Shown here: positions 1 through 6,841 of the stretch, piece after piece
Numbering within the stretch: the stretch's first letter is position 1
Layout: each line of letters starts with the position of its first letter
Assembly (NCBI RefSeq): GCF_934372025.1
Contig: NZ_CAKROJ010000046.1
Location: 1-18,119, forward strand
Length of the DNA stretch: 18,119 nt
Reading direction: 5' to 3'
Source: an uncultured Blautia sp.
Lineage (GTDB): Bacteria; Bacillota; Clostridia; Lachnospirales; Lachnospiraceae
Made by a program: the position numbers and the translations under genes
Notes under the pieces: model-generated
Database searches by the model: none
What the model was told of the DNA's origin: nothing
The model's input: the letters and a program-made list of their open reading frames with translations, nothing else

Positions 1-632
1 GCAATTGTAAAGGACTCAAAATATGTATACAGAGCTCCTGCAACACCCTTGGTCGTGTAAAAAAGTTCAACTGTACCGATAATAGAAAGTACACAGGTAT
101 CTTTGATATTGATGATCAGGTTATTGCCTATCTGCGGCATGATATTTCGCAGTGCCTGCGGAAGTATTACATTTATCATCGTCTGAACATGTGTCATACC
201 AATTGCTTTGGCGCCTTCTGTCTGTCCCGGATCAATGGAAAGAATACCGCCTCGAACTGTTTCGGCCATATATGCCCCTGTATTGATCGAAACAATGAAG
301 ATTGCCGCAAACCACATGGACATATTAATATTAAACAGATATGCACTTCCAAAATAGATAAACATCGCCTGGGCCATCATTGGAGTCCCTCGAAAGAACT
401 CCACATAGCAGGCCATAATAAATTTGACAACTTTGATAATTACTTTTTTGGCTGTAGAATCGTTTCTGTCTACCGGGATCGTCTGCACGATACCAACCAG
501 AAAACCAATGATACATCCAAAAAGTGTTCCTACCAGTGCCAGCCACATGCTGACACCGGCTCCCTTCAGAAAAGAAGGACCATATTGCTGAAGAAGATAT
601 ATGATTCTTCCTCCAAAACTCTCAGGCAGCAT
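1..632 (-). CDS. Polar amino-acid ABC transporter permease (partial)
   Basis: This is the membrane subunit of an amino-acid ABC importer (HisM/GlnP type), cut by the left edge of the window; about 210 residues are visible. Translation from ATG 632 begins MLPESFGGRI. It shows several hydrophobic helices, the VEFFRGTPMMAQ segment typical of the family, and the EAA loop (EGAKAIGMTHVQ followed by ILPQALR) that contacts the ATPase. The start is set by TAAAGGAGG just upstream, which overlaps the stop codon of the binding-protein gene. Only 12 bases separate the two genes, so they are co-transcribed and probably translationally coupled. An ATPase gene would be expected beyond the edge. The substrate cannot be told from sequence alone. 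Confidence 0.93.
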   Translation of the reverse strand, partial: MLPESFGGRIIYLLQQYGPSFLKGAGVSMWLALVGTLFGCIIGFLVGIVQTIPVDRNDSTAKKVIIKVVKFIMACYVEFFRGTPMMAQAMFIYFGSAYLFNINMSMWFAAIFIVSINTGAYMAETVRGGILSIDPGQTEGAKAIGMTHVQTMINVILPQALRNIMPQIGNNLIINIKDTCVLSIIGTVELFYTTKGVAGALYTYFESFTI

Positions 633-644
633 TTCGCTCCTCCT

Positions 645-1496
645 TTATGACTCTGAAAGCGGCTGTACGGAAATAGCCTCATCCATCATTTTATTATAAT
701 CATCTTCTGTCATATCTTTGAGTACGCCATTGATCGCATCCTTAAGTTCATCATTGCCCTTCTGTACAGAGATACCAATATTGATATCTTCATCTGATAC
801 TTCAAATGCTCCGTCTGTTCCACTGAAATCAAGCAGTTTGAAATCCGGATATGCCACGCATGCAGCCTTTCCTGTAGGCATATCAGTAACAACTGCATCA
901 CATTTGCCAGATTCAAGAGCTACCAGCATTGCCGGTGCACTTTCCTGTGCCGGAAGGATATCCGCATCAGGAATCTGAGGCAGACAGGAATCATACCAGA
1001 TTGTATTCTGCTGTGATGTCACGGTAGCCCCTTTAAGATCCTCTACACTTGCTGCATCCTTGTAATCTCCATCATTCTTAACCAGCGTAATGATAGATGC
1101 ATAATAATATGGGTCTGTAAAATCAACCATCTGCTGACGTTCTTTTGTAATAGACTGTCCTGCAATAACACAGTCAACCTGACCGGACTGTACTGCCGGT
1201 ACGAGTGAATCCCAGTCAAGCTTTACGATTTCTAATTCATAACCAAGTTCATCCGCAATTTTCTTTGCCATCATAACGTCATATCCATATGCATAATCGG
1301 AACTTCCAGAAATCTGCACTGCTCCATTGGAATCATCCGGCTGCGTCCAGTTATATGGTGCATAGCCGCACTCCATAGCAACTTTCAGAGTTTTCTTATC
1401 ATCCGCACTTACGCTCTGAACACCCAGAACACCACATGTCATCGATGCAGCTACGGCAGCAACCGTTATCATTCTCCACATTTTACTCTTTCTCAT
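645..1496 (-). CDS. Amino-acid ABC transporter substrate-binding protein
   Basis: This is an extracytoplasmic solute-binding protein of family 3 (SBP_bac_3), 283 residues, feeding the permease encoded immediately downstream. I chose ATG 1496 because AGGAGG lies 8 bases upstream; the in-frame codon at 1535 would precede this site. Residues 1-31 form a Sec signal peptide ending SVSA before DDKK. The mature part has family features: a G-Y-A-P-Y-N ligand-entry segment near residue 44, then GYDVMMAKKIADELG, SGQVDCVIAGQSITKER and VDFTDPYYY. No canonical lipobox is seen; the only cysteine in the signal region lies in SMTCG. That is unusual for a Gram-positive binding protein, which normally needs a lipid anchor. 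Its leader carries a terminator hairpin (separate entry), so expression is probably controlled by attenuation. The ligand is a polar amino acid by family; which one is unknown. Confidence 0.93.
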   Translation of the reverse strand: MRKSKMWRMITVAAVAASMTCGVLGVQSVSADDKKTLKVAMECGYAPYNWTQPDDSNGAVQISGSSDYAYGYDVMMAKKIADELGYELEIVKLDWDSLVPAVQSGQVDCVIAGQSITKERQQMVDFTDPYYYASIITLVKNDGDYKDAASVEDLKGATVTSQQNTIWYDSCLPQIPDADILPAQESAPAMLVALESGKCDAVVTDMPTGKAACVAYPDFKLLDFSGTDGAFEVSDEDINIGISVQKGNDELKDAINGVLKDMTEDDYNKMMDEAISVQPLSES

Positions 1497-1528
1497 TTTC
1501 GTTTCCTCCTGACGTAAAAATAAAAAAA

Positions 1529-1560
1529 GGCGCACGAAACTATGAAGTGCTCCGTTGCGC
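1529..1560 (-). terminator. Promoter-proximal terminator (attenuator) in the binding-protein leader
   Basis: Read on the minus strand, GCGCA (1560-1556) pairs with UGCGC (1534-1530). Inner stems CGGA/UUCG and ACU/AGU and a UCAU loop complete the hairpin, which is followed at once by CTTTTTTT. The G-U pairs occur only in the minus-strand RNA. The hairpin lies between the predicted start of transcription (about 1562) and the ATG at 1496, so it ends transcripts before the gene unless it is overridden. No antiterminator partner was recognised. Confidence 0.75.
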
Positions 1561-1568
1561 TTTGGCTC

Positions 1569-1597
1569 ATTGTAATACTTTATCAGCAGAAAGTCAA
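1569..1597 (-). promoter_or_regulatory. Sigma-A promoter of the binding-protein gene
   Basis: The minus strand has TTGACT (1597-1592), a 17-base spacer and TACAAT (1574-1569), close to the sigma-A consensus with ideal spacing. The -35 box directly abuts the U-tract of the upstream gene's terminator. Transcription should start near 1562. Confidence 0.8.
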
Positions 1598-1598
1598 G

Positions 1599-1626
1599 AA
1601 AAAAAGCAGCTCCCGAAGGAACTGCT
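1599..1626 (-). terminator. Intrinsic terminator of the CwlO/PcsB-like gene
   Basis: On the minus strand AGCAG-T-TCC (1626-1618) pairs with GGA-G-CTGCT (1613-1605) around a TTCG tetraloop. It is followed by seven T residues (1605-1599). It starts 14 bases after the hydrolase stop codon. Confidence 0.88.
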
Positions 1627-1639
1627 TCTATAGTTCTGT

Positions 1640-3004
1640 TTATGAAGGTCTTCTTACTGACAGAATTGTTCTGTAAGTAGCATCATTACTGATCTTGATA
1701 CCATCTCTGGAGTTAGATGCATGTACAATCTGTCCATTACCCATATAGATTGCAACATGTCCGCCATAGCAGATCAGATCTCCTGGCTGTGCATCTGCAT
1801 AAGAAACTTCTGTTCCCCAGTTCTGCTGCTCATAAGATGTTCTTGGAAGGCTATAGCCAAACTGCGCATATACACTCTGTGTGAATCCGGAACAGTCAGC
1901 TCCACCTGTAAGGCTTGTTCCACCCCATACATATGGATTACCAACAAACTGTGTTGCATAATCTACAATTGAAGATCCTGAACCACTGGATGAACTGCTG
2001 GATGTACTTACGGAATCCGGATCAACTGTATTATCACTGTCGATAACGTTTCCATACTCATCGTATTCTACATCATCACTGCTGTCTGATGTTGATTCGC
2101 TTGGATCAATTTCGTTGCCTTCTTCATCATATACGGTATCTCCGTTTTCTGCTGCTTCATCAGCATCCACTTCATTACCATCTTCATCGTATACTGTCTG
2201 GTCTTCCTGCTCTGCAGCAGCTGCCGCAGCGGCTGCTTCTGCCTCAGCCTGACGTCTTGCCTCTTCTTCAGCTGCAATACGTTCTGCTTCAAGCTGTTCG
2301 ATCTCAGCCTGCTGTTCCTGGATCAGGTTCGCATATTCATTTGCCATTTCCTGTGCATATGCAATTTCATTGTCACAGTCAGCAGAATTTGCTTTTTTTG
2401 TATCGATCTGATTCTGAAGATTTACAGATTCAGATTCATATTCCTGCTTCATACCTTCCAGTTCAGCTTTTTCCTGCTGATACTGATTTCCAAGATTTGT
2501 TACCTGTGTAATTGTATTCGCATATTTCTCAAGGCTCTGTCTGTCATAATCATACATTTTCTGAGTGTACTCAGCTTTTGTAAGAAGTTCAGAAAGATTA
2601 TCTGCACTCATCATCATCTGGAACCATGCTTCGTTTCCACCTTTTTCGTACAGATACTGAATACGCTGTTTCATTGCTTCATACTGTTTATCTTTCGCGT
2701 TCTGAGCCTTCTGCAAATCTTCCTGTGTCTGCTGAATGTCTGCTTCTTTATTACTGATATCCCCTTCCAGGGTCTGAATGGAAACCATGACATTCACAAG
2801 ATTTGCGTCCAGTGTATTAATTTCTTCCTGCAGCTGCTGCTTAGCTGAATAAAGCTGATCGATCTGTGCATATGTAGCATCAAGCTGTGCGCTTGTAGCT
2901 GCCTGCTCCTCTCTCAGTTCGTCTTCTCTTGATGCGCTTACGCTGACAACCTGTGCAGAAGTCATCATTAATGCTAACGTCAGGCAAACAATTCTTTTTT
3001 TCAT
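1640..3004 (-). CDS. Secreted CwlO/PcsB-like NlpC/P60 peptidoglycan hydrolase
   Basis: This is a 454-residue secreted DL-endopeptidase-type cell-wall hydrolase. A signal peptide (about 1-24, ending SVSA) precedes a long coiled coil (about 27-255) with the PcsB/CwlO-like segment EKGGNEAWFQMMMSADNLSE. An alanine stretch and an acidic linker (about 265-350) follow; the linker carries three copies of a YDE-x-GN-x-[VI]D unit. The C-terminal NlpC/P60 domain holds Cys371 in ADCSGF, His416 in GGHVAIY and His428 in IVHAS, the expected catalytic set. I chose ATG 3004, preceded by GAGGTGA at good spacing, over the GTG at 3013 that overlaps this site. In related proteins the coiled coil keeps the enzyme inactive until an FtsEX-type complex activates it. 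No such partner is in the window. Confidence 0.93.
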   Translation of the reverse strand: MKKRIVCLTLALMMTSAQVVSVSASREDELREEQAATSAQLDATYAQIDQLYSAKQQLQEEINTLDANLVNVMVSIQTLEGDISNKEADIQQTQEDLQKAQNAKDKQYEAMKQRIQYLYEKGGNEAWFQMMMSADNLSELLTKAEYTQKMYDYDRQSLEKYANTITQVTNLGNQYQQEKAELEGMKQEYESESVNLQNQIDTKKANSADCDNEIAYAQEMANEYANLIQEQQAEIEQLEAERIAAEEEARRQAEAEAAAAAAAAEQEDQTVYDEDGNEVDADEAAENGDTVYDEEGNEIDPSESTSDSSDDVEYDEYGNVIDSDNTVDPDSVSTSSSSSSGSGSSIVDYATQFVGNPYVWGGTSLTGGADCSGFTQSVYAQFGYSLPRTSYEQQNWGTEVSYADAQPGDLICYGGHVAIYMGNGQIVHASNSRDGIKISNDATYRTILSVRRPS

Positions 3005-3032
3005 GTTTCTCACCTCATAATCATTTTAACTC

Positions 3033-3049
3033 TATTTTGTAACATTTAT
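3033..3049. repeat. Direct repeat, copy 1 (TATTTTGTAACATTTAT)
   Basis: A 17-base sequence is repeated exactly at 3128-3144, 95 bases away. This copy lies in the 5' untranslated region of the hydrolase gene. The plus-strand continuation TGTAAC-ATTTA-TGAAAT matches 11 of the 12 defined positions of the WalR box (TGTWAH-N5-TGTWAH). That is suggestive only. Confidence 0.6.
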
Positions 3050-3075
3050 GAAATATCTTTCTTAAGTTCTTATAC

Positions 3076-3104
3076 ATATTAACACAAGGTTCTTTTGATT
3101 GCAA
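3076..3104 (-). promoter_or_regulatory. Probable promoter of the CwlO/PcsB-like gene
   Basis: The minus strand has TTGCAA (3104-3099), a 17-base spacer and TAATAT (3081-3076). It sits between two copies of a 17-base direct repeat. Confidence 0.5.
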
Positions 3105-3127
3105 GAGTAAATCGATAAAAAGTTTAA

Positions 3128-3144
3128 TATTTTGTAACATTTAT
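3128..3144. repeat. Direct repeat, copy 2 (TATTTTGTAACATTTAT)
   Basis: This exact second copy lies upstream of the predicted -35 box, so the two copies bracket the promoter of the hydrolase gene. Its second WalR half-site (TTAAAA) is weaker than in copy 1. Confidence 0.6.
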
Positions 3145-3154
3145 TAAAAACTCT

Positions 3155-3194
3155 GCAAAACAAAGGAGAAGTTCCTGTATTTAGAAACTTCTCC
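3155..3194 (-). terminator. Intrinsic terminator of the YG-repeat hydrolase gene
   Basis: GGAGAAGTT (3194-3186 read on minus) pairs with AACTTCTCC (3173-3165). It is followed by TTTGTTTTG (3164-3156). The terminator lies 19 bases beyond the stop codon at 3213. Confidence 0.85.
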
Positions 3195-3212
3195 GTAATA
3201 TCTTATTCTTAT

Positions 3213-4862
3213 TTAAAATCCAAATAATTCTTTCAAAATTACATTTGCTGTTTTATTTCTGAAATTATCCGGATCTGATAACGTATTGGTATTCCATCTC
3301 AGATAATTTCCACGTCGAATGTAATTTCCACAGGACGTATGATACTCATATTTACTGTATCCTGCATATCTGGACATATATTTTCTGGCCAGAGCAATTG
3401 CCTGGCTGTCATAATCCCCGGAAGGAGTGCACGTTCCTGCTATCTGGCATCCTGCCTGTGGTGTGGAATGTACGATAACTGCACTCTTATCAGAACACTG
3501 TCCGAGAATCATCCACGTATGATAATCATCAAAACCAATATCTCCCGGATAAACTACGTCTTTACCACCATATGAGCTGCTTGTGATATTGGACTGGGTC
3601 AGAACCCTTCCCCAGCCTCTTCCTTTATAGAGATCTCCGATGTCACCTGAGACAACTGTAGAATCTACTCTCATTGTCTGATAAGTTGCCCAACCGACAA
3701 ATCCTGAGCAGTCAAGCCCTTTTGCACGATTTCCCACGCTCAGATCACGATAATCATTATAATCATAACTGCTTGTCTGGCTGAGATACCACTTCTGCCA
3801 GGTCGGACTGACTCCCGTTCTGGTAGAGTCATTCCATCCGCCACCCCATACATAGAGTGCCTGACCTACTGGTTTTAATGCTCCCGCAAGATAATTCTTA
3901 ATTGTTTTGGTTCCTGTCTGTGCAACCGGTTTCGGATCATTTGCAAAATATGTCGTATCAACCGCTGAATTCGATGAAACTGGTCTTTTGCTCGTCATAA
4001 CACCGGCAGAATTAAACGTATATATATAACCATCTATGGTTTTGTTCGTTCCTGCAACCATCTTTAAGGTATCCGGATCAAAATAATACTTTTTATCGCC
4101 GATTGTTACCCATCCGCCTGTGGCAACTCCTGTTTTTGTATTAAAATAATATGTAGCACTTCCAACCTTTTGCAGGCCTTTTGCCATTACACCGTTACTT
4201 GCAAAATATCTTCGTTCACCTTTGCCGGATTTTTTCCAGCCGGTAGCCATCCACTTATATTTTCTGTTAAAGAAACGCGTTTCCCCGTCTGTTGTCACAA
4301 AGCCACCCTGCGCAGCTCCTGTACTCGGATCGAAATAGTAATAATACTTTCCGACCTTCTTCAATCCCATATACATTTTACCATTGCTGGCAAAATACCA
4401 TTTATCTCCTTTTTCATTCGTCATCCAGCCTTTTGCCATAGTATAATCAGATGGCTGAAAATAACGAACAACCGTACCCGTTGATGATTTTACAAAACCA
4501 CTTTTGGCATATCCTGTTTTTCGGTCAAAATAATAATACTTACCACTTACCTTCTTCATTCCGACATACATAACACCTGTTTTACTGTCGAAGTACCGCC
4601 TGAAATTTTTGCCACTTTTCTTCCAGCCCTTCAGCAGTACACCGCTTCTGGTATTCAGAAAATATTTCTTATTTCCCAGTGTCAGCCAGCCTTTGTATTT
4701 CTTTCCATCTTTATAATAGTATGTTTTTCCCTTTACTGTCCGGAATCCTGTTGTGGCAGCCTGTGCATCTACTGTAGTAGCCTGAAATGCAAAGCCTGCT
4801 GCAAAAAGCATCACTCCTAAGAATATGGCAACTATCCAAGACTTTTTGCATACCTTTCCCAT
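3213..4862 (-). CDS. Secreted YG-repeat cell-wall protein with C-terminal NlpC/P60 domain
   Basis: This is a 549-residue surface hydrolase. An N-terminal signal peptide (about 1-36) precedes roughly twelve repeats of about 21 residues (39-291). The units follow a G-W/F/L-x-x-x-x-G-K-x-Y-Y-F pattern typical of choline/glucan-binding (CW_binding) repeats, which attach proteins to wall polymers. A linker of some 35 residues leads to a divergent NlpC/P60 domain: YVWGG near 337-341, Cys385 in LDCSGF, His448 in DYHTWM and His465 in IVHSTP. The predicted role is binding the wall and cutting peptide stems; the exact bond is unknown. ATG 4862 has AGAGGT upstream. A strong sigma-A promoter precedes it and a terminator follows it, so it is probably monocistronic, between two other cell-wall genes. 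Confidence 0.9.
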   Translation of the reverse strand: MGKVCKKSWIVAIFLGVMLFAAGFAFQATTVDAQAATTGFRTVKGKTYYYKDGKKYKGWLTLGNKKYFLNTRSGVLLKGWKKSGKNFRRYFDSKTGVMYVGMKKVSGKYYYFDRKTGYAKSGFVKSSTGTVVRYFQPSDYTMAKGWMTNEKGDKWYFASNGKMYMGLKKVGKYYYYFDPSTGAAQGGFVTTDGETRFFNRKYKWMATGWKKSGKGERRYFASNGVMAKGLQKVGSATYYFNTKTGVATGGWVTIGDKKYYFDPDTLKMVAGTNKTIDGYIYTFNSAGVMTSKRPVSSNSAVDTTYFANDPKPVAQTGTKTIKNYLAGALKPVGQALYVWGGGWNDSTRTGVSPTWQKWYLSQTSSYDYNDYRDLSVGNRAKGLDCSGFVGWATYQTMRVDSTVVSGDIGDLYKGRGWGRVLTQSNITSSSYGGKDVVYPGDIGFDDYHTWMILGQCSDKSAVIVHSTPQAGCQIAGTCTPSGDYDSQAIALARKYMSRYAGYSKYEYHTSCGNYIRRGNYLRWNTNTLSDPDNFRNKTANVILKELFGF

Positions 4863-4930
4863 ACGTCTGACCTCTTTCTACTAACATTTAATTCGTATTT
4901 TTTAAATTTTTGTTACAATATTATGTAGGT

Positions 4931-4959
4931 ATTATATCTCAAGTTTGTTAAGTCGTCAA
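4931..4959 (-). promoter_or_regulatory. Sigma-A promoter of the YG-repeat hydrolase gene
   Basis: The minus strand has TTGACG (4959-4954), 17 bases, then a perfect TATAAT (4936-4931). The leader of about 60 bases is AT-rich and contains TTGTAACA at about 4911-4918, a core shared with the direct repeats near the next hydrolase gene. Confidence 0.85.
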
Positions 4960-5013
4960 TAATAAAGTAAAAAACTACTCACTTCTCCTTCTAAATCCTT
5001 CTTAATGTACATA

Positions 5014-5044
5014 AAAAGGACAAAGCGCAATGCTCTGTCCTTTT
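5014..5044 (-). terminator. Intrinsic terminator of ddh
   Basis: A 13-base-pair stem, AAAAGGACAGAGC with GCTTTGTCCTTTT and one G-U pair, surrounds a 5-base loop. On the minus strand it runs into TTTTTATG. The symmetry could also stop plus-strand transcription. Confidence 0.88.
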
Positions 5045-5069
5045 AAATCTTACATTTTCATTTCATTTA

Positions 5070-6056
5070 TTACAGAAGATGTTTTCTGAGTTCTGCTCCA
5101 TCTAATGCACTTAAATATGCCGGTGCAACATCAAATACTGTCTTGCATCCCTTCTGACCTTCCTGACTCATGCGATAAGCAGCTCTTGCATAGGCGATAA
5201 TTACAGAAGATGTGAATTCCGGATTAGAATCCAGTTTCAGACTATATTCGATCACATGACTGTTTTCATCATTCCATCCTGTCTTTCCTGTACGAATCAC
5301 GAATCCACCATGTGGAATTCCACTGTGATCACGTTTCAGTTCCTCTTCTGAAATAAAATGAACGGTTGTATCATAATCTGAAAAATAATTCGGCATTGTT
5401 TTGATCTCATTCTCAATACGTTCAAGATCAGCACCTTCTTCTGCTACTACAAAACATTCTCTGGTATGTTTCTGTCTTGTTGTCAGTTCCGGATTCTCGC
5501 CGTTTCGAACAGATTCAAGTGCAGCTTCAACCGGAATCGTGTACTGTTTGGCATCTTTTACTCCGTCAATTCTGCGGATTGCATCAGAATGTCCCTGACT
5601 TACACCTTTGCCCCAGAATGTATAATCATTTCCATTTGTAAGAATTGCATTTGCATACATTCTGTTAAGAGAGAACATTCCAGGATCCCAGCCAACAGAA
5701 ATGATTCCCACATGATCACTCTCGGATGCTGCTTTGTCTACATTTGCAAAATGTTCCGGAACTCTGGCATGTGTATCAAAACTGTCTACAACATTAAACC
5801 ACTGCGCATATTTCGGTGTCTGAACCGGAAGATCTGTTGCACTTCCTCCGCACAGAATCATAACATCGATTTTGTCTTTCATTTTTTCGGCTTCATCTAC
5901 ATGATAAACGGCTGCTGAATCTGTAAGGATTTTTACAGATGCCGGATCACGACGTGTAAATACTGCAACCAGCTCCATATCCGGATTGTGCTTGATTGCA
6001 CATTCCACACCTCTTCCAAGGTTACCATATCCTAAAATACCAATACGAATACTCAT
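5070..6056 (-). CDS. ddh: meso-Diaminopimelate D-dehydrogenase
   Basis: This is an NADPH-dependent meso-DAP dehydrogenase, 328 residues, close to the usual family length. It makes meso-2,6-diaminopimelate from tetrahydrodipicolinate in one step, supplying lysine and the mDAP of peptidoglycan. A Rossmann fold begins with GILGYGNLGRG (residues 6-16). Family landmarks follow: VFTRRDP, CGGSATDLP, VVDSFDTHARVPEH, SVGWDPGMFSLNR and GKGVSQGHSDAIR, and near the C-terminus HGGFVIRTGKTGWN. ATG 6056 is set by AGGAGG 8 bases upstream. It has its own promoter and terminator. It lies beside two peptidoglycan hydrolases, consistent with an mDAP-type wall. Confidence 0.96.
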   Translation of the reverse strand: MSIRIGILGYGNLGRGVECAIKHNPDMELVAVFTRRDPASVKILTDSAAVYHVDEAEKMKDKIDVMILCGGSATDLPVQTPKYAQWFNVVDSFDTHARVPEHFANVDKAASESDHVGIISVGWDPGMFSLNRMYANAILTNGNDYTFWGKGVSQGHSDAIRRIDGVKDAKQYTIPVEAALESVRNGENPELTTRQKHTRECFVVAEEGADLERIENEIKTMPNYFSDYDTTVHFISEEELKRDHSGIPHGGFVIRTGKTGWNDENSHVIEYSLKLDSNPEFTSSVIIAYARAAYRMSQEGQKGCKTVFDVAPAYLSALDGAELRKHLL

Positions 6057-6134
6057 TGTGATTTCCTCCTGTTATTTGGCTCCAATGCCTGGTTCTTTGC
6101 CACTATATTACTTTAGCATAGCAATACATCCATT

Positions 6135-6163
6135 ATGATAATATCACAGGCAACGATTGTCAA
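6135..6163 (-). promoter_or_regulatory. Sigma-A promoter of ddh
   Basis: The minus strand has TTGACA (6163-6158), a 17-base spacer and TATCAT (6140-6135). The leader is about 70 bases. The -35 box follows a run of eight A residues on this strand. Confidence 0.8.
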
Positions 6164-6211
6164 TTTTTTTTGAAAAAAACAACTGATTTTTCTTTTCAAA
6201 CATTACTGCTA

Positions 6212-6841
6212 TCAGTAGCAAAACATTCCGCTGCCCGGACAGCACAGATTACATGCAAGATTTGCCAGACAAAGCTTCATACAATAATCGCTCCCATCTG
6301 TCGGCATACCTCCAAACGGATTCTGTTGTTCCTGATACCAGGTACCTCCACCTTCCATTCTCTGAAGAAGCATCCTGTACTGCATGTTGTCCGGCTCCAT
6401 ATTTACAGCTGTCCGGGCATCATTTAATGCATTTACATTGTTTCCCAGTCCCATATTTGCCATTGCTGACAGATAATACCACTGAGCGTTTTTCTGCTGC
6501 AGAGACGACAGCACATTCATTGCTTCCCTGAAATGTCTGCTGTTAATATAATTTGCTGCAGCCTGTCTGCGCACTGCTTCTTCATCCTGATAAGTATTCT
6601 GATACTGATTTCCAAAGCCACCATATGAACCATAATTTCCGGACGAGCCATATTCCCGTTCTTTCATAATCTGTTCATATGCCTGCTGCACTTCTTTAAA
6701 TTTTTCTTCTGCCTGTGCTTTGTTCGGATTATTGATATTGGCATCCGGATGATATTTACGGCTCAGCTTACGATAAGCTTTTTTTATTTCTTCATCTGAT
6801 GCATCTCGCGAAATCCCCAGCACACTGTATGGATCAAACAT
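6212..6841 (-). CDS. J-domain protein with cysteine-rich C-terminus
   Basis: This is a 209-residue DnaJ-domain co-chaperone-like protein. The J domain occupies residues 1-66, beginning MFDPYSVLGISRDASDEEI, with the HPD motif that stimulates Hsp70 ATPase at about 31-33. A Gly/Tyr/Asn/Gln-rich stretch follows (about 70-90). Next is a helical region resembling tetratricopeptide repeats (YINSRHFREAMNVL, then YYLSAMANMGLGNNVNAL). The tail of some 25 residues holds six cysteines and a Met/Leu/Ala helix. It lacks the zinc-finger and substrate domains of full DnaJ. ATG 6841 is preferred: the longer reading frame upstream lies inside the previous gene and lacks J-domain similarity. The start overlaps the upstream stop (ATGTTTGA, 8 bases), indicating translational coupling. 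Confidence 0.9.
   Translation of the reverse strand: MFDPYSVLGISRDASDEEIKKAYRKLSRKYHPDANINNPNKAQAEEKFKEVQQAYEQIMKEREYGSSGNYGSYGGFGNQYQNTYQDEEAVRRQAAANYINSRHFREAMNVLSSLQQKNAQWYYLSAMANMGLGNNVNALNDARTAVNMEPDNMQYRMLLQRMEGGGTWYQEQQNPFGGMPTDGSDYCMKLCLANLACNLCCPGSGMFCY

Noticed and set aside
189..650. Plus-strand open frame antisense to the permease
   Set aside because: The opposite frame encodes a clear ABC permease with an EAA loop and ribosome site; the plus-strand product has no recognisable features.
1497..1570. Possible leader peptide starting ATGAGCCAAAGC on the minus strand
   Set aside because: The ATG (1570-1568) overlaps the -10 box and precedes the expected transcription start, so it would not be in the RNA.
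4700..4860. Repeats in the YG-repeat protein as a CRISPR-like or tandem DNA repeat
   Set aside because: The periodicity is at protein level (about 21 residues) with diverged codons, as in cell-wall-binding repeats, and there are no conserved direct repeats with spacers.
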